From assembly GCA_022316685.1 (NCBI GenBank), contig JAKJHU010000062.1, forward strand, positions 2,937,501 to 3,001,500: a stretch of DNA of 64,000 nucleotides, written 5' to 3'. Positions 52,415 through 61,400 of this stretch are shown piece by piece. Source of the DNA: Progne subis subis (Eukaryota; Chordata; Aves; Passeriformes; Hirundinidae). Made by a program: the position numbers and the translations under genes. The notes beneath the pieces are model-generated. The model did not search any database. It had not been told where the DNA came from and worked only from the letters and a program-made list of their open reading frames with translations. Within the stretch, counting starts at the first letter, position 1. Every line of letters starts with the position of its first letter.

Positions 52415-55400
52415 ACTGTTTTGAGTTAGCCATCCCAAATCAAGCTGTCTTCTTGACCTGGAGCATAAACAGTCCCAGAACTTTTGCTGGTGGGCATAAC
52501 TTTTGTTAGCCCTACTAAAAAGAATATTGTGACATCTAGGTCACTTCCCATTGCTGGGGCTTTTTTGGGATGCCATCTTTTTCTGATGGTTAAAATCACA
52601 GAAACTGTTCTCCAAGAAGAAACAGCAAAGCCTTTGGCTAGATTTGAAATTTTGGGGACAAGCTATGAAGGCCTGAATAAGAAGACTACTTTAAACATAG
52701 TGGCACCTCTTTGTTAATGGATGCCATGACTTAGTATCTCAAGCAAGGTCCACAATGTTTGTGTGCACTTTCTTATTCAATTAAAATGATGAATAGAAAT
52801 TAAGATCTAGACCAAAATTTGTTCCTACCTTTTGTAGTGCTCTCTGGCAATTTTTAACCTCCTTCAGAAGGTATAGAAGATCAAGCATTGTAATGCAAAG
52901 ATAGGAATTATTTTTGAAATGGTCGAATTTCTGTATCGTGCAGAATTGAAAAGGAGAGGAGAGTGAGAGCACAAAGTAGAGGAAAGCATAAACTTGGGTA
53001 GGGCAGAGAGGAAAAAGGAAACAGATGTTGGAACACTGCAAGCAATGATGGATTATGATGTGGGATTTAAGGGAAGAAAACAAGAAAAATACTAACAGAG
53101 AGAAGGCTTAGCAAAGTGAGACATTTTCAGAGAAGAAACTTGATTAAATATTGATGTACAGAAAATTTTTGTATGAACAATTACATTCCATGAATTGGGG
53201 AAATGGTGAAAGCCAAGCTCTTTTTCATTTTGCTCAGTAAATTTAATTTTGAGGTTAGCCTATTCCAAGTGGCTAGAAGTAGCTATTTTCATGGGTCACG
53301 CAGTTACGTGACATTTAGTTTTCCTTTTTATAACGAAAATCATAACTTCTTTTTCAAAGAAAGCCAGTTACTTGTGATGTGCATATTTTTTTCCTTCCAG
53401 ACTATAATTTTCAGGAATGCACAGTTTCTTCCAGTGCTGTTAGTCTGATCCTTCCAACATGCAATTTTTTTGTATTTATATGAAGTATTTCTTGAGAGAT
53501 GAGCATAAACATCCATAGAGATAATGACAAGGGTATATTAGAAGACCAAATATTGGGTTCTCGTTTGAGGAACCAGTTTCAGAAGGATGCAGGTTCCTAG
53601 TCTGTGATTTATTCTTTACCATTTGATAATCAATCAGCAGATTTTATAATTGATTCATTCTTTTCTAATCCGCTTACAGTAAATTTTGGGTTGGAAATTT
53701 GCCATTAATTACTGGAAATGCATACAAGCTAACTTCTTTCTCTTCTGTCCCCCAGGAGAGCAGACTTTTGGTTTATACAGTTAAAATGTAGAAGAGGTCT
53801 CACATGGCTTGAAAGATGATCTTAGTGCCTTGGGCCAGTAATAGAGAACAATGGGAGATACAGAAGGAGCAGAGGAAATTGATTTGGGGTCTTTGCCAGT
53901 GGCTTTAGTTGGTTGGGTTGCAGGAGATTGGACATCTGTGGAAGTAGGTAACTGCTTCCAAATGGTCCTAAATAATATAAAACCTAATAAAGAGCAAATT
54001 GAGAATAACTACTGTGCCTCGCTAGGGAGAAAGCAAAGATACGCTGGGTATTTTAAGTTTTCCTGTAAGAGTCTTTAAAAACTTGTTCTTGACGGTAGCC
54101 AGAAGGGGTTGGGTTGTTGGTTTTTTTTATTATTTTCTCTTCTCTCTTAGAAGAGAGCACGTATGATTGTGTTGATGTTCATTTTATGTTTTAGCCTGAG
54201 GCTGAGCCGTCTCGCCGATTCTTTGTTGACCAGTGGGAGCTCTCCCTTAGCCTCCGCTCTTCCAACCGCCCTTCCTCACCCTCATCCGACTCTCTCCGAC
54301 AGGTAGCCCTCTCCTGAGCCCTCCAGGTGCACTCAGCTGCCTTTGCTTGCCCAGGACACCCCACGGGGCACGGCCAGGCTGGCACTGCTTCACCTGCAGA
54401 ACCTCTGCGCTTCTCGGCGCGCGGGCGAGGAGCCAGAGGCAGCCTGTGCCTGGCACGGCTCGCCGTAAAAGCAGTGGGAAACAAAATGGTGTTCGTAACG
54501 TTCGGCCTCCGTGGCGCGTCTCACGCTCAAACCAGGGCGTTTGAGCACTGATAGTCCTCCTGGCTTTGCAGTGAAGCTTTCTGGTTTTGCTTGCTGCTTT
54601 TGTTTGAAGTTTTGGGCTAAACAGAATGTGTTTGCACATACGTGGCTAATGGAGAGCGTGAGTTAAAAAGTGCTTTGGCTTTTTGAAAAAACCACTGAGA
54701 ATTTGAGCTAGTTACGATTGTTCTACATAAACAGCAGGAACTTGATTTGACCTGAGCTGGAGCAGGTTCTTTGCCTCCTTTGAAAATGCTGAAAATGTTG
54801 CAGAACATTGTATGTCTTGAGGACCATGGGAAGAAAGATAAAATGCTTCACTTAATACCCATAATTAAGCCAGATGTGATATGTAGGCAAAAAGCAAAAC
54901 AATTCAGAAATGCACAACCCCGAATGAAAAATTCAGCAAGTAGATTTCTCACATCAATATTCCAAGGTACTGTGAGTTAATATTGACATATTCATTTTTT
55001 GAGCATGGAACTTCTTAGGTGCTGGTAGAAATTTAAAGATCCTGAAGGAGCTGCAGTTGAAGGTTTCAAATCAAAACTTTCTCAGGGGAAACCTGGTTCA
55101 GCTAAAAGGAAGTTTTCGCCTGGAAATGCTTGATCTCTCTTCTAAGAGAACTTAAAAAGCCTCAAAGGCTCTGATCATTCAGAGGAAATGGAAAACTCTT
55201 GGTCAAATTATTATGATTGCCAGTTAAAGATCAATGATGAAGAAAATTTTAGAAGTGAGCACCATTTTAAATGTAGTGTTTGAAAAGATGTGTCATTGAA
55301 AAGCAACTCTGCACATATCTGTGTGGAACCTAGAAGCACAAGGAACCTGGGAAACTCTGGAAGACAAATCATTTGTTATTTCTTGCCTGTAGAAATACTG

Positions 55401-58400
55401 CAAGTGCTCTGCCTCTTGGAATGGAGTCAGTAGACAGGTATAAATTCTTTCTGGTTAGAAATAAACCCTCCACTCATTACTGCAGTGACAAAGAGCTTAA
55501 GGAATTAGGATTGTAGTGACAGCAGCAGTAATCTCTGGCTGAGCACTCCATTTTCATAATCTTTTTTTCCCCGAAGAGGTGCTCATTCTGTGGTGAATTT
55601 CAATTTTTGTGATCCTTCCTGCTGTTCTCATGCCTGAACCTGTGAAGGCTTTAAACATTCCTTAAAGGCTAATAACCACACATATTAAATTAGTTATTAG
55701 TTGTGGGAAATAACTACTGTGCTTCAAGCAAGTTCTGCTATACAAGTAAAGGGGGTTTTAAGGTACAACTTTCCTTTTGTTATCCTTGGCATTTCACACT
55801 TGCTAGGAGCTGAGTGACTCTCTGATCCTGTATTAGTTAAGAATCCAGCTAGAAACCTTCCTAATGCTGCTTAGTCTGGGAAAGGGAAGTTGCTTGGCGT
55901 GCTCTTTGCTGCTCCGAGTCAAATCCACGGCGTTTGCAGTGTGATTGAGCTAACACGGATGTAACCACCTCATTTTCTTAACCACGCAATAATTATTGCC
56001 AACGGTTGTGTTTCCTGTGAAAAACACTTCCTCCGCTCCTGCAGTGATTGAACTTGGCTTGCAGACACTCATTTGGTACCATCTAAGGTGGCAGCCAACC
56101 TGCCCAGACTGCTGAAAATACTGCAGGGTTTTTAGATAATCCAGAGTTATGGAGTCAGTCTGTGCCCACGATGGAGAAAAGCCAAGTCACAAAGCCGTGT
56201 TCAGGGTTGAACAAATACGTGTTCCAGATCTGTGCAGGTGGGGCTTTAATGCATTGGATGAGGCTCTTCCATCTTTTTCCGCATAAATCTCCGCATATTT
56301 TTAGCACTGAAAGAATTCATATTTTTGAATCACTGAGTTCTTTAGTTAAGGGCTTCTGCCTGCTCTGTGAATGCTCTGTAAATTAGTTCTTTCCAGGTGC
56401 AAAGCATACAAATATACTATTGTAAATCAACGTGTTGCATTAGACTTGGTACCATGCCTTCTAAAAGATCTGTGTTTCTGATGTCAATTTTACCTGCAAC
56501 CTAAGACCTTAACCTGTGTTTAGCCTCATCTTTTAGAAGTGTCTATACTCAAGTTTCCAAGCACAAATACCCCACAGGTGAAAACAAGATCTGCTCCCTT
56601 CATCATCATAGTATTTCTGGAACACTTAAAGGCAAAATTCAAGCCTTCTGTCCATTCCTACAGGTGATCCTGGACTGTACTGGTGATTTCTGATGACACT
56701 GGCTTTGCTATTACTACTTGTCACTTTATATTGTCCACTGTCTTGGCATGATTTGACCTTTCTGCACCTTTTCACCACCTAACCTCTCATCATTCTAGTT
56801 ATTTTTTTTTTTAATTTGATTTTCTTTTTCTTTTCTCACATCACTCTTGTTTTATTCAACCCATCTGGTAGAAGTACATAAAGATGTACACAGGCGGAGT
56901 GAGCTCATTGGCTGAGCAGATAGCCAATCAGCTTCAAAGGAAAGAGCAACCCAAAACCCTTCTAGACAAGAAGGAACTGGTAAGATGATGTGCCAGAGGT
57001 GTGTGTTTGTGATTAGATGTCGTGTAGGTCTCAAGTTTTGTGAGTGTCCAGTTGTTACACCACTGGTGGAATCTGTCGTAGCTTTGTGAGAGATTTTTGT
57101 TTCCCTTTCTCCATCCACCCTCACTCTTGTCCTCATTTCCTTTGCCAAATATTTTAATCTAATGCCAGCGTTTAAAGATTGTGCACAATGAATTGAGAAA
57201 CGTGCTCATAACACTTCTGCACCGCTGCTTTCTGGAGGAGACACTGGTTTTGGTAATGTAGGTCTAAGAATTGCTGTTTGAGGGTGTTCTAATGGTTTTG
57301 CCGTTCTTCCTGTGCCTCCTTAAGTCACTGATTTCAGGGTCATCATTATTAGTACTGGTGTCCACTCATCTACCAGTTTTACTCCTGATAGATGTAGGCA
57401 TGGCATCCTAGGACCCTTTTTCCTGGACAGCAAGATTAGTTTTTGGTGTCCTGGCTAAAACACCGTGAGTTGTGTCCGAGAACCGCAGCAGCATCCAGGT
57501 GCTCCCGTATCCACCTAAACGAGCAGAAAACCCACCCTTGGTGCGTGATCTCGGGGAGGCCGGACGCGCACCAATCAGCCGTGCCTGTTTGTGCCCAGGG
57601 CTCGCTCAAGAAGGAGTTCCCCCAGAACCTGGGAGGCAGCGACGTGTGCTACTTCTGCCGCAAGCGGGTCTACGTGATGGAGAGGCTCAGCGCCGAGGGC
57701 AAGTTCTTCCACCGCAGCTGCTTCAAGTGCGAGTACTGCGCCACCACCCTGCGCCTGTCCTCCTACGCCTACGACATCGAGGACGGTAAGGGACAGGGCC
57801 TTCTGCTCGCCAGCCTCTTTGCTGGAAGCTCTTTGGTCGCTTTAAAAGTATTTGGATGACTTAGGGAAGAGGGTGACTTCCATTCCCCAGTTCTCTGAAA
57901 CTGTTGGGGCTTCATGGATTTCCTATGGCCAGGTCATGGCGGCAGCAGGGCAGCCAGGCTCGTAGAAATAAATGCAACATCGTAATGATGCCTGGAGAGG
58001 CTACCTGGGACAGAGTAGAGTTAAAAGAATTAAGGAGGTATTTATTGAAAGGCCTTCAAAGGACGCACCTTGGGCAGTACAAGAGCCTGGCCGAGGCTTT
58101 ACCCAAGATGGACAATGGGTCATGAATTTTCACACTTTTATAAATTATGGTCCATTTCCATACTGGGGTTAATTGTCCAATTGCAGCTTCAGCTTATGGA
58201 GTCCCATGCTCCCAGATTGCTCCCCTCAGTTCGCTGTTGTTTATAATTTTGGGGCCTGAAGCTGCAACGGAGTCCTTGGCTCTCAGGTCTGGCAGAGGAT
58301 TGTTTTGTCTGAATAAACTGTGAGGAGAACTTGCTAACACTTGATATGAAGTTCAGAGTCACACACTAAGGCAGTACAGAATCTGGATAATATGAAAACT

Positions 58401-61400
58401 AAACCTGAAGGCATCAGTACTGGAATGGCTTGCCCAGGGAGGTGCTGGAGTCACCATCTCTAGATGTGTTTAAAAAAAGACTGGATGTGGCACTTGGTGT
58501 CATGGTCTAAGTTGAGGTGTTAGAGATGGGTTGGACTCGATGATCTTGGAGGTCTCTTCCAACCTAAAAATTCTCTGATTCTGTGATTAACAGCTGCTAG
58601 AATGCAGGGAAACAAATAATAACTGGAGGCTTTAAAAAGCTTTACAGGCTGAGTTTGAGGGCTAGACATTTGACTTTCCTCATCTGACAGTATTTAAATA
58701 AAACTCCAGTGTGTTTAATGCAAATTAAGAGAGAATAACAGGTTTGAAAGAAATGCACTCAGCTTGTTATTGAAGATAGCACAACTGTCCAACTCTGTAT
58801 ATTTATTTTAGGATGTAATAAAATAGCAATTTCATAATCAGGGGCCCATGATAATAGGTCATTACAAGCTAAGTTCTGTTAATATAGAAAAAAATAGAAC
58901 ATCAAAGTTGAGTAGAGGTAGGTCAGTGTTAGAGAGTGTTGTTGCAGTAGTTACTGATGATTCAGTAATGACTCATTTTCCGTATCTGATAGACTAGGGA
59001 GGAAAGAAAATGATTGCAAAACTTGCTGATGTCTCAATTAAAATAATCCAGCATGCCAAGGCTTAAGGGAAGCTTCAGATGTACCCTACAAGTCTGAGAA
59101 ACCAGACAATATGGCAGCAGGTAAAACTCAGTATATCAACAAAGTTTACCTATTGAAAGTAATAATTTGAGATCATCCACTTCTCACAAGTGTTCTCCTT
59201 GCAAGGGTAGCTATGTGTTACAATCTTTGAGTAGTGATTGACAAAAATGTCACATTTTTCAAAGAAAATGTATGACAAAGTATTTCAGGTAAGTGTTGAT
59301 TCACATCAGCAGGTGTGCATTTATTTTCTTACACAATTACCTATCTTTAATCCAATCTCAGTGGGAAAATGAGTGCAAAATTGTGTAAAACTAGTGACAA
59401 GTAAGGTGCAAAGGATTCTATTTCGGACATTATGATGTAGAAAACAGAACAGCAGGAAAAAGTGTTAATACCAGTAGTTTTCCCCCCTGACTGAGGCAAA
59501 GATGAAGTAAAAATTTTAAATTGATGACACTCCAAGATATTCTACTGCAGATTGAAATTGATGGGTATCCGCTGTGTGTAACTAAGAACAATCTTTTAGT
59601 ATATACTGGGTAGAAAAATAGCTGTGGAAACACCATCTGGTTTAAGGGGCAAAAAGACCTGAAATTGTGTATTCATAATGCATTATGTAATGACTTTAAG
59701 TAATGGACTTGCTGGGCTGTGAAGAGTTGAGGAAACTTAAAATCATCAAACCAGACTCCCAGTAAGGAATAGAAATCCCTTTATTGCTTGGCTGGAAGGT
59801 CAGCAGACTGGGCACACAAGTTTAAAGGGGCCAGTGGTAATTTTGCAATCAACATATAGAAGTAACATCTTTATCAGAAACCAAAGCTGGGGAAAAGCAT
59901 TTTTGAGCACTGCTGTTATTTTGAGCACTCACAAGTATCTGTCGGTTAAGGAGTAACAGATTGAGCTCCTCTGTAAGAAGTATGGGCTGAAACTGTTTTT
60001 ACCACCAGACTTTTAGGGATTCCTACTGCAAGCATGCTTGTGTGTGCAGTTATGGCCAGATAGTTCTCAGTGAAGCAAACACAAAGCTTTCAGCATGCTT
60101 ATAGCATTCATTCTGAAATATGACATGCTTAACATTTGTGTGTGTGTATGAAGCAGGTGTGGCTAAACAAATCTGTGGTATCCTACCTGCTGTAATTGTT
60201 GTGAAAATGTAGCTTGTATTTCATTCTGGTTTTTCTTTGAGACGAAAAAACCCAAAGCTATACACACATTGTTGCTGTTCATCTAGCTGTTTGGGCAGAC
60301 AAGCCTTCTGCAGTCAGTGTCTGGTTTTAGGCTTCAAAGTCTGAGAATTTTTATGTTACAGCTTTTCAGTTGTTGCTCATTCCAGACGATCTCAAAAAGC
60401 AGGTTTTGGTAAGAGTAAATATTAAGAAACACCTACTGAAGTAAAGATTTCTATAAAGTTGTTTGTCACTTTTCCATCATGAAGCATTTTGCAAATACCA
60501 GCACAGAGAAACTAGAGGAAGAGGTCAGAATATGTTGGGAATGCATTTGTAAAGCTCTAGGAATGGGACAGCAGTGGAGAGTGCTATGGGCTGCAAATGC
60601 CAAGCAGGATACACTGACAAAGGTACAGTGATAATTACAGAGATAATTATGAGGCATCAGTTTGTTGCTTTTATTAGTACCAGCAGTATTTGCATGATGG
60701 CATCACTAATGCTGCTCTGTCTTCCTGACAGTGCTCAGATAAGAGAGAAAAACCTCTCTAGACTTCTGGGACTTAGTAAAACCAGCAGGATCACAAAAGG
60801 TCTTATTTGTGCAAATGAATCTTTGTCCTTTCCACCAGCAGCCACTGTGCATTTTGAGAGATGGTTCTTTGGGAGTTAACACTGTCCTCTCCCACTTTGC
60901 TCTGCTGGTTGTATTCATTCTTGCTTTTTCCAAAAGTGCTTCTGCCAGCTTTTCATGTGATGATTTCTTTGTTCCTCACACACTGCCGCATTGTTAGCAT
61001 GTGATGCCACACAAGCCTCACAGCTTTGCTTTGGTGTTTGATGGGATTTTCAACTAAATGGCTGTCAGGCACCCAATGGAAAGGAGACTAGTTACAAGGG
61101 GAGAGAGCAGGGCTGGAGCTCAAACTTCAGCCAGTGTTTGCCTCTGCATATAGCAAGAAATTAGAGAGAGCAACAGGAGTGGCAGCAGAAAATAAGTTGC
61201 AAATGAGATAGACATATATATTGTGCTAAATTCCTGCGTTCCTGACCATCGTTTGTGTTTTATCTGCAGGTAAATTCTACTGTAAACCTCACTACTGTTA
61301 CAGAGTCTCCGGTTATGCTCAGAGGAAGAGGCCAGCAGTGGGTCCTCTGTCAGGAAAGGTAACTCATTATTTTCATCTAATATGCTGTGTTAATAGATTT

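Larger units (their letters stand above)
41094..57598 (+). other. 16.5 kb region between linker exon 16 and LIM exon 17
   Basis: If all cassettes are skipped this is one phase 0 intron. It contains candidate exons A-G and two microexon candidates (listed separately), a CR1 at 44572-44745, a hairpin cluster at 41608-41930 and a T29 tract at 52377-52405. The stretches between these show no recognised gene. Parts of 43.9-45.3 kb and 54.75-55.3 kb look open but are not identified. Confidence 0.85.
57786..61269 (+). other. Intron between LIM exons 17 and 18
   Basis: 3.5 kb, GT-AG, phase 1. Contains the probable LTR fragment and a CR1. The rest (about 58600-61269) is AT-rich with no recognised feature. 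Confidence 0.92.

Noticed and set aside
54247..54639. Minus-strand ORF of 130 codons in GC-richer DNA
   Set aside because: Shadow over cassette exon F and its GC-rich flank; no domain seen.
56640..56700. Acceptor-like ccattcctacag before a gtgatt donor
   Set aside because: The enclosed 19 nt would shift frame and the phase 0 reading hits a stop soon after.
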